Below are positions 1-6,443 of a stretch of DNA of 8,428 bases, one piece after another. Source of the stretch: Pseudomonadota bacterium (GTDB lineage Bacteria > Pseudomonadota > Gammaproteobacteria > Burkholderiales > Methylophilaceae); assembly GCA_023459535.1 (NCBI GenBank), contig JAEWTK010000044.1, positions 1-8,428 of the forward strand, read 5' to 3'. The position numbers and the translations under genes are program-made. The notes under the pieces are model-generated. The model saw only the letters and a list, made by a program, of their open reading frames with translations. It made no database searches and was not told the DNA's origin. Numbering within the stretch: the stretch's first letter is position 1; each line of letters begins with the position of its first letter.

Positions 1-27
1 GATTCACTCAGCCCTGAATTATGCCGT

Positions 28-55
28 AAAAAAAGGAGGCACACGGCCTCCTTTT
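28..55 (-). terminator. Rho-independent terminator after rplT
   Basis: Read on the minus strand, a perfect 10-bp stem (AAAAGGAGGC paired with GCCTCCTTTT; arms at 46-55 and 31-40) encloses a 5-base loop, and the T run continues to base 28, giving seven T in a row. It starts 14 bases after the rplT stop codon. It should end most transcription of the thrS-infC-rpmI-rplT unit. In related genomes pheS-pheT usually follow, so it could also act as a partial terminator or attenuator ahead of them, but that DNA lies outside the window. Bases 1-27 hold nothing I can identify. Confidence 0.9.
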
Positions 56-69
56 CTGTCAGCTTGAAT

Positions 70-432
70 TTAAGCAGCAGCGAGACCAGATTTCGCCAAT
101 TCTACGAACTTGGCAAAAGCCGGCTTATCGAATACCGCCAAATCAGCCAGTACCTTGCGATCGACTTCGATCGCGGATTTTTTCAGACCGTTCATGAAAC
201 GGCTGTAGGTCAAACCGAATTCGCGTGAACCGGCATTGATACGAGCAATCCACAGCGCACGGAACTGACGCTTCTTCTGACGACGATCACGGTAGGCATA
301 TTGACCCGCCTTCATGACCGCCTGTTTGGCAACACGGTAGACGTTCTTGCGACGACCGCGATAACCCTTGGCAGCGTTCAGAATCTTCTTGTGACGTGCG
401 CGGGCAATGACACCACGTTTTACTCTAGGCAT
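70..432 (-). CDS. rplT: 50S ribosomal protein L20
   Basis: L20 binds 23S rRNA early in large-subunit assembly and, in bacteria studied, represses its own operon. The 120-residue product has the family's normal length (about 117-120). It opens with the typical [16 protein letters not shown], has a very basic N-terminal arm, and then the conserved [20 protein letters not shown] segment of the globular domain. The start is firm: a TAAGGAG Shine-Dalgarno sits 7 bases before the ATG, and its first three bases are the rpmI stop codon, so translation of rpmI and rplT is closely coupled. It is the last gene before the terminator at 28-55. Identity is certain by family; that L20 represses this operon here is inferred. 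Confidence 0.98.
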   Translation of the reverse strand: MPRVKRGVIARARHKKILNAAKGYRGRRKNVYRVAKQAVMKAGQYAYRDRRQKKRQFRALWIARINAGSREFGLTYSRFMNGLKKSAIEVDRKVLADLAVFDKPAFAKFVELAKSGLAAA

Positions 433-443
433 GTTCTATCTCC

Positions 444-641
444 TTATTGAGTTGGCATCATGGCGCGTACGCGCTTGACGTCTGTGGATGAAATGATTGC
501 CGTACCGCGCAGCTTGCGTTTCTGCTTGGTCGTCTTCTTGGTCAGGATATGGCGCAGGTGCGAATGGGTACGCTTGACCTTGCCGTTACCCAGGAACTTG
601 AAGCGCTTTTTGGCGCCGCTCTTGGTCTTCATCTTTGGCAT
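444..641 (-). CDS. rpmI: 50S ribosomal protein L35
   Basis: L35 is a small basic protein of the large ribosomal subunit. The 65-residue product matches the family length and shows the typical [15 protein letters not shown] start, the [11 protein letters not shown] core and a basic C-terminal half. A strong AAAGGAG lies 6 bases before the ATG. The gene follows infC after a 120-base gap and is separated from rplT by only 11 bases. In E. coli, L20 binds the mRNA around the rpmI start and represses both rpmI and rplT; the long gap here leaves room for such an operator. Nothing is unusual in the protein. Confidence 0.98.
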   Translation of the reverse strand: MPKMKTKSGAKKRFKFLGNGKVKRTHSHLRHILTKKTTKQKRKLRGTAIISSTDVKRVRAMMPTQ

Positions 642-761
642 TTTGTTCTCCTTTGAGAGTAGTTAAGAGTGCCTGGGCATGCCATTTAGCCGTATCACTC
701 AGAATTCCTTTGTGTTTCTTCACAGCCTGATTGCCGCGTCGAAACAATTAGCGCTTGACGC
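642..761 (-). promoter_or_regulatory. infC-rpmI spacer, possible L20 translational operator
   Basis: This 120-base gap contrasts with the 25-base and 11-base gaps elsewhere in the operon. Near the rpmI end (667-700) the minus-strand RNA can form a stem of GAGTG with CACTC, then an asymmetric-free internal loop (ATAC opposite CAGG) and a GGC/GCC stem, ending 25 bases before the rpmI ATG. L20 operators in other bacteria are stem structures with internal loops that imitate its 23S rRNA site, so position and shape are suggestive. I cannot show that the sequence matches that site. No convincing internal promoter was seen; TTGTTT with TGTGAA 17 bases downstream is weak. Confidence 0.35.
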
Positions 762-1286
762 TTACTTCGCTTTCTTGTGCGGTGCCAGCACCATCACCAT
801 CTGCCGGCCTTCCATCTTGGGGAACTGCTCGACGACGGCATATTCCTGCAGATCAGCTTCTACACGTTTCAGCAAGGCTAGACCCAATTCCTGATGGGTG
901 ATTTCACGGCCACGGAAACGCAACGTGATCTTGGCCTTGTCGCCTTCCTGCAGAAACCGGATCAGATTCCGCAGCTTGACGTTGTAATCGCCCTCATCCG
1001 TACCTGGACGGAACTTGACTTCTTTAACCTGAACCTGCTTTTGCTTAAGACGCGCCTCGTGCTGCTTCTTGCTTTCGGCATACTTGAATTTGCCGTAGTC
1101 CATCAAACGGCAAACCGGCGGGGCGGCCTGCGGGGCGATTTCAACCAGATCGATATCGGCCTCTTCGGCTTTTGCGAAGGCCTCGGCCAATGTCACGATA
1201 CCGAGCGCTTCACCATCCACGCCTACCAAACGAATCTGCGGAGCAGTAATGTCACCGTTGATTCGTACTTCCTTGTCTTGAGCTAT
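762..1286 (-). CDS. infC: translation initiation factor IF-3 (AUA start)
   Basis: IF3 binds the 30S subunit, keeps it apart from 50S and checks the start codon and initiator tRNA. The 174-residue product has both domains: an N-domain (about 1-70) beginning [18 protein letters not shown] and ending in the family signature [10 protein letters not shown] (60-69), a basic linker helix, and a C-domain (about 88-174) with [15 protein letters not shown]. No ATG, GTG or TTG lies in frame near the expected start. The ATA codon at 1284-1286 gives the usual N-terminus (M)[10 protein letters not shown] and has GGAG 8 bases before it. Extending to the upstream ATG at 1358 would add 24 unfamily-like residues read inside thrS. 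Non-standard starts (AUU, sometimes AUC or AUA) are typical of infC and allow IF3 to repress itself. The gene begins 25 bases after the thrS stop. Confidence 0.95.
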   Translation of the reverse strand: MAQDKEVRINGDITAPQIRLVGVDGEALGIVTLAEAFAKAEEADIDLVEIAPQAAPPVCRLMDYGKFKYAESKKQHEARLKQKQVQVKEVKFRPGTDEGDYNVKLRNLIRFLQEGDKAKITLRFRGREITHQELGLALLKRVEADLQEYAVVEQFPKMEGRQMVMVLAPHKKAK

Positions 1287-1298
1287 AGCAAATTCTCC
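1284..1298 (-). promoter_or_regulatory. infC ribosome binding site and AUA start codon
   Basis: GGAG at 1295-1298 is followed by 8 bases and then ATA at 1284-1286, all on the minus strand. The spacing is ideal for initiation, and no standard start codon in the infC frame lies within reach. The position fits the known N-terminus of betaproteobacterial IF3. This is the element through which IF3 would lower its own synthesis by rejecting the non-standard codon; the regulation is inferred from E. coli, the codon itself is seen. Confidence 0.8.
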
Positions 1299-1311
1299 AA
1301 AAATTAAATAA

Positions 1312-3228
1312 TTAGGCCGCGCTACCTCTGGCTTTAACCTCGCCGGCCAGTCGCTCAATCAGCGCCTGTATCGGCATCGAACCCAGGTCTTCACCCTTTC
1401 TGGTACGCACGGCCACCTGCTTACTTTGCATTTCGCGCTCACCTGCAACCAGCAGGTAAGGCAGCTTCTGTAAGCTATGTTCGCGTATTTTATAGGTTAT
1501 TTTCTCGTTTCTCAAGTCGCAATCCGCACGAATGCCGTTTTTCTTCAGCTCGGCGACCACTTCCTTGACATAATCCGCTTGCGCATCAGTGATGTTCAAG
1601 ACCATCGCCTGGACGGGCGCCAACCACAGCGGCATGGCGCCGGCATAGTGCTCGATCAGAATACCGATGAAACGCTCCATCGAGCCTACGATCGCACGAT
1701 GTAGCATGACTGGACTCTTGCGACTGTTATCTTCCGCCACATATTCAGCACCCAGCCTGACCGGCAAGTTGAAATCCAGCTGAATGGTGCCGACCTGCCA
1801 CAGGCGACCCAGACTGTCTTTCAGCGTGAACTCGATCTTGGGGCCGTAGAACGCACCTTCGCCCGGTTGCAGATCATATTGCAGATTATTCTGCTCCAGC
1901 GCAGCAGCCAAGGCCTGCTCCGCCTGATCCCAGGTTTCATCGGAGCCGACACGCTTCTCAGGACGCGTGGACAACTTGACCAGCACGTCGCTGAAGCCGA
2001 AATCGCTGTATACCTCATACAGCATGGCAATGAAGTCGGCGACTTCCGCCTCGATCTGTTGCTCGGTACAGAAGATGTGCGCATCATCCTGCGTAAAGCC
2101 GCGCACGCGCATCAGGCCGTGCAAGGCGCCGGATGGTTCGTTGCGATGGCAGGAACCGAACTCGGCCAGGCGCAGGGGCAAATCGCGATAGCTGTGCAAA
2201 CCGCTATTGAAAATCTGCACATGCCCCGGACAGTTCATCGGCTTCACCGCGTAATCACGATTTTCGGAGGCCGTGGTGAACATGTTCTCGCGGTAGTTTT
2301 CCCAGTGGCCGGATTTCTCCCACAGGGAGCGGTCCATGATGGTCGGCGTGCGCACTTCCTGATAATCGTATTCGACGAACTTGGCGCGCATGTACTGCTC
2401 GATCTCCTGCCACAGCGACCAGCCACGCGGATGCCAGAACACCATGCCCGGCGCCTCGTCTTGCATATGGAAGAAATCGAGCTGCTTGCCCAGTTTGCGA
2501 TGGTCGCGCTTCTCGGCCTCTTCCAGCATGTGCAAATACTGCTCGAGGTCTTCCTTCTTCGCCCAGGCAGTACCGTAGATTCGCTGCAGCATCTCGTTGT
2601 TGGAGTCGCCACGCCAGTAGGCACCTGCCAGCTTCATCAGTTTAAAGGCCTTGAGTTTGCCGGTGGATGGCACGTGCGGACCGCGGCAGAGGTCGGTAAA
2701 GTTGCCTTCACTGTAAAGTGAGACATCCTCGTTGGCCGGAATTGATGCGATGATCTCGGCCTTGTAATGCTCGCCTATGGATTTGAAGTAGGCCACGGCT
2801 TCATCGCGCGGCAGCACCTTGCGGCTGACCGGCTCATCCTTCTTCGCCAGCTCGACCATCTTCTTTTCGATGACCTGCAGGTCTTCCGGAGTAAACGGGC
2901 GATGATAGGAGAAGTCGTAGTAGAAGCCGTTGTCGATGACGGGACCGATGGTCACCTGCGCTTCCGGGAACAGCTCCTTCACTGCATATGCCAGCAAATG
3001 CGCAGTGGAGTGACGGATGATGTCGAGACCTTCAGGACTCTTGTCGGTGATGATAGCCAAATCCGCATCCGACTCGATCAGGTGGCTAGTGTCCACCACC
3101 TTACCATTGACCTTCCCTGCCAGCGCAGCCTTGGCCAGACCAGCGCCGATGCTCATCGCCACATCGGCGACGGTAACCGGCTGATCGAAATTGCGCTCGG
3201 AACCATCTGGCAAACGGATAACTGGCAT
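1312..3228 (-). CDS. thrS: threonine-tRNA ligase
   Basis: ThrRS charges tRNA-Thr with threonine in the cytoplasm and hydrolyses mischarged Ser-tRNA-Thr. The 638-residue product is full length (E. coli 642). In order: TGS domain (about 1-62), editing domain with H73, H77, C181 and H185 of the HxxxH...CxxxH site, class II catalytic core with zinc ligands C333, H384 and H510, motif 2 around [11 protein letters not shown], motif 3 at [10 protein letters not shown], and a C-terminal anticodon-binding domain from about residue 535. All editing and catalytic residues are intact. I start at the ATG giving MPVIRLPDG, as in E. coli, which has AGGA shortly upstream; an in-frame ATG five codons earlier (3243) is the alternative. 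It heads the operon with infC, rpmI and rplT, and lies just downstream of tRNA-Val on the same strand. Confidence 0.98.
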   Translation of the reverse strand: MPVIRLPDGSERNFDQPVTVADVAMSIGAGLAKAALAGKVNGKVVDTSHLIESDADLAIITDKSPEGLDIIRHSTAHLLAYAVKELFPEAQVTIGPVIDNGFYYDFSYHRPFTPEDLQVIEKKMVELAKKDEPVSRKVLPRDEAVAYFKSIGEHYKAEIIASIPANEDVSLYSEGNFTDLCRGPHVPSTGKLKAFKLMKLAGAYWRGDSNNEMLQRIYGTAWAKKEDLEQYLHMLEEAEKRDHRKLGKQLDFFHMQDEAPGMVFWHPRGWSLWQEIEQYMRAKFVEYDYQEVRTPTIMDRSLWEKSGHWENYRENMFTTASENRDYAVKPMNCPGHVQIFNSGLHSYRDLPLRLAEFGSCHRNEPSGALHGLMRVRGFTQDDAHIFCTEQQIEAEVADFIAMLYEVYSDFGFSDVLVKLSTRPEKRVGSDETWDQAEQALAAALEQNNLQYDLQPGEGAFYGPKIEFTLKDSLGRLWQVGTIQLDFNLPVRLGAEYVAEDNSRKSPVMLHRAIVGSMERFIGILIEHYAGAMPLWLAPVQAMVLNITDAQADYVKEVVAELKKNGIRADCDLRNEKITYKIREHSLQKLPYLLVAGEREMQSKQVAVRTRKGEDLGSMPIQALIERLAGEVKARGSAA

Positions 3229-3261
3229 GCTGTCCTGTCTCATCGTTAAGACCCTGAAACG

Positions 3262-3286
3262 ACAAAAGCCGATGAACGGCTTTTGT
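3262..3286 (-). terminator. hairpin after tRNA-Val, probable leaky terminator
   Basis: A perfect 10-bp inverted repeat (ACAAAAGCCG / CGGCTTTTGT) with a 5-base loop lies between the tRNA 3' end and thrS. On the minus strand the lower 3' arm supplies the T run (TTTTGTCGTTT), a common betaproteobacterial terminator layout, though the run is broken. It ends only 33 bases before the thrS ATG at 3228, or 18 before the upstream ATG. It could terminate the tRNA transcript, help 3' processing, or act as an attenuator controlling read-through into thrS. Confidence 0.6.
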
Positions 3287-3304
3287 GGGTTTCGGATCTG
3301 AATT

Positions 3305-3381
3305 TGGTAGGCGCGATTGGACTCGAACCAACGACCCCCACCATGTCAAGGTGGTGCTCTAACCAGCTGAGCTACGCGCCT
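3305..3381 (-). tRNA. tRNA-Val(GAC)
   Basis: The 77-base gene folds as a normal cloverleaf. The 7-bp acceptor stem pairs AGGCGCG with CGCGCCT, the D arm is GCTCAGCTGGTTAGAGC, and the anticodon stem CCACC/GGTGG holds the loop TTGACAT with anticodon GAC. The T arm carries GGTTCGAGTCC, the discriminator is A, and CCA is encoded (3305-3307). GAC reads valine codons GTC and GTT, and the body closely resembles E. coli tRNA-Val(GAC). An A-U pair opens the acceptor stem. The gene lies upstream of thrS on the same strand, a recurrent order in betaproteobacteria, and has its own promoter upstream. Confidence 0.96.
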
Positions 3382-3409
3382 GCTTTGTTCAAAAAGCAAA
3401 GAGGTGCGC

Positions 3410-3438
3410 ATTCTAGCGCATTGCTGTCACGGAAGCAA
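3410..3438 (-). promoter_or_regulatory. sigma-70 promoter of tRNA-Val
   Basis: On the minus strand a -35 box TTGCTT (3433-3438) and a -10 box TAGAAT (3410-3415) are exactly 17 bases apart. The bases after the -10 box (GCGCAC) form a GC-rich discriminator, as expected for stable-RNA promoters under stringent control by ppGpp and DksA. Transcription would start near 3403, giving a leader of about 20 bases before the tRNA; that leader can form a CTTTG/CAAAG hairpin. The -10 box is flanked by a perfect TGCGC/GCGCA inverted repeat. Confidence 0.65.
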
Positions 3439-3461
3439 ACAAAAAGCGCGGGTACTGGCAG

Positions 3462-3467
3462 TATAAT
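3462..3467 (+). promoter_or_regulatory. -10 box (TATAAT) for the dioxygenase-decarboxylase pair
   Basis: A consensus TATAAT lies 27 bases before the dioxygenase ATG on the plus strand. No good -35 hexamer is found 16-18 bases upstream, where the DNA is A-rich (AACAAAAA), so the promoter may be weak or activator-dependent. Transcription would start near 3474 and give a leader of only about 20 bases without a visible Shine-Dalgarno. It is divergent from the tRNA-Val promoter, and the two share the 3415-3462 interval. Confidence 0.45.
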
Positions 3468-3494
3468 CTCGCCCTACACATTCCATTGCCCATC

Positions 3495-4133
3495 ATGCAC
3501 ACCACTATCAGCCTCGGCACCATCCCCGATCATCAGCTTGAAGCGCTGGCTGAACACGGCTATACCGTTATCGACGACTACCTGCCGCCCCCAATAATCG
3601 CGGCTTTGCGACAACAGGCGGTCAGACTGCGCGATGCCGGCATCATGCACCAGGCCAGTATCGGCAAGGACGTGGCCAACAGAATCATCAGCGAAGTCCG
3701 GGGCGATTCCATCTACTGGCTTGATGACGCAGGGCAGACGCCAGAACAGACCGATTACCTGCACACAATGCAGGCACTGCAGGAACAGCTCAATCGCTGC
3801 TTCTTTCTCGGCCTGTTCGAATTCGAATGTCATTTCGCCGTATATGACCCCGGCGCGGTTTACCTGAAACATCTGGACCAGTTCAAGGGGCAGCAGGAGC
3901 GTCAGGTCACTGCAGTGCTGTATCTCAACGACGACTGGCAGCAGGATGACGGTGGCGAATTGCGGCTTTATCTGGATGAAAACGAAAACGCAGCCTTTGT
4001 CGATATTGCCCCCCTAGGTGGCCGGCTCGCCCTGTTCCTGTCCGGCAGGTTCTACCATGAAGTCCTGCCCGCACAGCGCACGCGTATCAGCCTGACCGGC
4101 TGGTTCAGGACAAGGTCACTGGAATCGAGATGA
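3495..4133 (+). CDS. PHD-like 2-oxoglutarate/Fe(II) prolyl hydroxylase
   Basis: This belongs to the EGL-9/SM-20 branch of prolyl-4-hydroxylase-like dioxygenases, which use Fe(II), O2 and 2-oxoglutarate. The 212-residue protein has the iron triad H126 and D128 (in KHLDQF) and H188 (in FYHEV), and R197 (in RTRISLTGWF) placed to bind the 2-oxoglutarate carboxylate. Other family landmarks are the RGDSIYWLDD stretch (69-78), ECHFAVYDPGAVY (111-123) and VLYLND followed by DDGGELRLYL. It resembles, from memory, the Pseudomonas enzyme PPHD that hydroxylates a proline in EF-Tu switch I; that substrate here is inference. There is no signal peptide, so it is probably cytosolic. The start is taken at ATG 3495; TTG at 3486 in frame would add three residues, and neither has a clear Shine-Dalgarno. 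Its stop overlaps the decarboxylase start (ATGA), which implies coupled translation. Confidence 0.9.
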   Translation: MHTTISLGTIPDHQLEALAEHGYTVIDDYLPPPIIAALRQQAVRLRDAGIMHQASIGKDVANRIISEVRGDSIYWLDDAGQTPEQTDYLHTMQALQEQLNRCFFLGLFEFECHFAVYDPGAVYLKHLDQFKGQQERQVTAVLYLNDDWQQDDGGELRLYLDENENAAFVDIAPLGGRLALFLSGRFYHEVLPAQRTRISLTGWFRTRSLESR

Positions 4134-5596
4134 CAGCAATCAAGGTGACAGACAGCAAAGCCATGTTCGACAGCATGTTTGATGCAGAGAGTTTTCGCAC
4201 CGTCGGCCATGAGCTGATAGACCTTTTGGCGGAAGAACTGCAACGCAACCTGAGCGCGCAGCGTCCGGTATTGAACTGGCGTCAGCCGTCGACCGAGGAC
4301 AAGTCCTGGCAAGCGCCACTGCCTCAGCAAGCAACACTGGATCTGAAAGGCCTGCTGAAAAAACTGGAAGCTGACATCCTGCCGGGCAATCTGGCCATCC
4401 ATCACCCGCAGAATCTGGGACATCAGGTTGCGACGCCATTGCCTGTTGCCGCCTTGTGCGATCTGGTGGCATCACTGACCAACCAGGCCATGGCGGTCTA
4501 CGAGACAGGTCCCAGCGCCACCATGCTGGAACGCCAAGTCATCCGCTGGCTCAGCACGTTAGTTGGCTGGGAGATGCCGGAAGTCAACGGCGTCCTCACC
4601 TCCGGCGGCGCCCAAGCAAACCTGACGGCGCTACTGGCGGCACGTCAGCACGCCAGCGACAACAACATATGGAAGCATGGTGTAGCTGCACAGCATCCTT
4701 TGCGCATCCTCGCTTCGGAACACAGCCATTATTCGATTTCACGCGCGGCCGGTATCATGGGCCTTGGAACCGATGCAGTCATCCGGATTCCTACCGACCC
4801 ACAAGGCCGCATGCTGCCTGCAGACATTGCACGCGCGCATCAGGATTGCCTGAGCAAGCAGGAAACAGTGATGGCGGTGGTCGCCAACGCTGCCTGCACG
4901 GCTACCGGCAGCATCGACCCCTTGCAGCTTATCGGCGAATATTGCCGGGCACACAACCTCTGGCTGCATGTAGATGGTGCACACGGCGCCTCCGCCCTGC
5001 TGTCGGCCCGGCATCGCAGCATGCTGCAAGGCTTGGAGCATGCGGATTCCGTCATCTGGGACGGCCACAAACTGCTCTACATGCCGGCTACCGTGTCTGC
5101 CGTGCTCTTCAGATCGGCGCAAGACAGCTACATGGCCTTTGCGCAGGATGCGTCCTACCTGTTCCAGGGCGGAAATCACGAAATCGAGACCTATAACGTC
5201 AGCTACCGCACGCTGGAATGCACCAAACGCATGATGGCACTGAAGTTGTGGTCAGCATTCTCGCTGTATGGGGTTGAAGGACTGGCGACCCTGGTCGATG
5301 AAGCGTTTGCCAAGGCGCAGTTGTTTGCGCAAATGCTGCAGGCGCATCCTGATTTTGAGCTGCTGACGATGCCGCAAACCAATATCGTCTGCTTCCGACA
5401 TCTGGTAAAGGAAGTTTCAAACGAGCAGTTGAACCGGCATCAGGCTGATTTGAGGAAAAGAATCGTCGAAAGCGGCCAGTTCCATCTGACCCAGGTCGAA
5501 CTGCATGGCAAGCTCTGGCTGCGCACGACGCTAATGAATCCATTCACGCAGCAGGAACATCTGCAGGCGCTGATGGATTGTATCGTCAGCGCCTGA
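4130..5596 (+). CDS. group II PLP-dependent amino acid decarboxylase
   Basis: The 488-residue protein is a fold-type I PLP enzyme of the group II decarboxylases (GAD/CSAD/DDC/Dab family). Landmarks in order: YETGPSATMLERQV (124-137), the phosphate-binding SGGAQANLTALLA (158-170), H198 in SEHSHYS, which should stack on the PLP ring, D282 in HVDGAHGAS, which pairs with the pyridine nitrogen, and the Schiff-base lysine K314 in WDGHKLLYMP. The ASYLFQ motif (341-346), the LEHADSVIW lead-in and the ECTKRMMALKLW stretch recall GAD and cysteine-sulfinate decarboxylase more than aromatic decarboxylases, which hints at an acidic substrate such as aspartate, glutamate or cysteine sulfinate. The substrate cannot be fixed from sequence. 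DGHK replaces the usual (N/D)PHK. The ATG overlaps the hydroxylase stop. The 3' end overlaps the converging SDR gene by 11 bases. Confidence 0.9.
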   Translation: MTAIKVTDSKAMFDSMFDAESFRTVGHELIDLLAEELQRNLSAQRPVLNWRQPSTEDKSWQAPLPQQATLDLKGLLKKLEADILPGNLAIHHPQNLGHQVATPLPVAALCDLVASLTNQAMAVYETGPSATMLERQVIRWLSTLVGWEMPEVNGVLTSGGAQANLTALLAARQHASDNNIWKHGVAAQHPLRILASEHSHYSISRAAGIMGLGTDAVIRIPTDPQGRMLPADIARAHQDCLSKQETVMAVVANAACTATGSIDPLQLIGEYCRAHNLWLHVDGAHGASALLSARHRSMLQGLEHADSVIWDGHKLLYMPATVSAVLFRSAQDSYMAFAQDASYLFQGGNHEIETYNVSYRTLECTKRMMALKLWSAFSLYGVEGLATLVDEAFAKAQLFAQMLQAHPDFELLTMPQTNIVCFRHLVKEVSNEQLNRHQADLRKRIVESGQFHLTQVELHGKLWLRTTLMNPFTQQEHLQALMDCIVSA

Positions 5597-6443
5597 ATGG
5601 ATTTTCTGACACCAGCAACTGGCCATAACCCGCTTGATAATCCGGATAGCGCAGCCTGAAGCCACTATCGAGCATGCGCCGATTGCTCAAACGCTTGCCA
5701 CCCGCAACCGGTGGTATTGGCAGTGTTTCCATACCCACACCCTGTTTTACGGCTAGCCATCTCAGAACTTCATATTGTGACGTCGGTTGACTGTCCGTCA
5801 CCAGATAAAGCGACTCCAGGCTTTCGCCCTTGTCTGCTTTTATCACACAGCTCGCAATAAACGCAGCGGCATCGTCCCGATGAATGCGGTTGGTCCAGCT
5901 GTTGTTTGATGGCCATGCCTGTGGAGTCTTGGCCAGTTGCAGCAAACGCGTCCTGCCGGGACCATAGATGCCCGAAAGTCTCAGTATGGTGTGAGGGATA
6001 TCGAACGTATTCAGCAGGGACTCCGCTTCCTGCAGCCGCTGGCCGCCGAAGTCGGAAGGCTGTGCCGGACTGTTCTCATCCAACCAGCCATCTGTCTGCT
6101 GGCCATAGACCCGCGTGCTGGAAACAAAAAAGACATGTCGCAAAGTGTTCTGCGGCATCAGCAACGCCAACACATTGCGCAGGCCATCGACATAATGCAC
6201 TTTATAGCTCTCGTCGGTCTGCGCATCGGCAGCCACACAATACAGCAGAATTTTCGGTTTAACAGTGGCCAATTGCTCCAGACTGGCGGCATCGACGACA
6301 TCCGCCTGCATCAACCTGACCCCTGCTACTAAAGCTGCGGGACTGCGTCTGACGCCGGTCACGGCAAAGCCCTTCTGATTCAAAAGATCTGCAACCGCAC
6401 TACCCAGGTCGCCGTAGCCGACGATCAGGACTGGGGTGTCCAT
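5586..6443 (-). CDS. YeeZ-like atypical SDR / NAD-dependent epimerase-like protein
   Basis: The 285-residue protein has an N-terminal Rossmann fold with the dinucleotide motif GYGDLG (9-14), then the strand-end motif SSTRVYG (108-114) and RLSGIYGPGR (155-164), as in extended SDRs and E. coli YeeZ. The usual catalytic YxxxK is not present: the matching place reads FGGQR (132-136), so Tyr is Phe and Lys is Arg. It may therefore bind NAD(P) without normal SDR catalysis; the family's function is unknown. Its ATG lies inside the end of the NUDIX gene (19-base overlap), so the two are translationally coupled. The 3' end overlaps the decarboxylase stop on the other strand. No signal peptide is seen. 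Confidence 0.85.
   Translation of the reverse strand: MDTPVLIVGYGDLGSAVADLLNQKGFAVTGVRRSPAALVAGVRLMQADVVDAASLEQLATVKPKILLYCVAADAQTDESYKVHYVDGLRNVLALLMPQNTLRHVFFVSSTRVYGQQTDGWLDENSPAQPSDFGGQRLQEAESLLNTFDIPHTILRLSGIYGPGRTRLLQLAKTPQAWPSNNSWTNRIHRDDAAAFIASCVIKADKGESLESLYLVTDSQPTSQYEVLRWLAVKQGVGMETLPIPPVAGGKRLSNRRMLDSGFRLRYPDYQAGYGQLLVSENPFRR

Noticed and set aside
1..27. Possible pheS leader or attenuator peptide after the rplT terminator
   Set aside because: Only 27 bases are available and no start codon, Phe run or hairpin can be read in them.
1287..1358. Longer infC reading frame beginning at ATG 1358
   Set aside because: The extra 24 residues lie inside the 3' end of thrS in another frame, do not resemble IF3, and have no fitting Shine-Dalgarno; the ATA with GGAG is the better start.
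1867..2721. 284-codon open frame on the plus strand inside thrS
   Set aside because: It is antisense to a fully conserved thrS, its product is His/Leu/Gln-rich without a recognisable domain, and no promoter or ribosome site precedes it. It is a shadow of thrS codon use.
3229..3243. Five-residue longer thrS start (MRQDS)
   Set aside because: Cannot be excluded, but homologues start MPVI and AGGA lies at a usable distance before that ATG.
3287..3330. Possible thrS promoter (TTGGTT, 16 bases, TACCAA) in the tRNA T arm and 3' end
   Set aside because: These are conserved tRNA bases, the -10 match is only 3 of 6, and the terminator-like hairpin lies downstream of it.
4456..5196. 246-codon plus-strand open frame inside the decarboxylase
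   Set aside because: Arg/His/Gly-rich and overlapping the conserved PLP-binding core in a different frame; no independent start signals.
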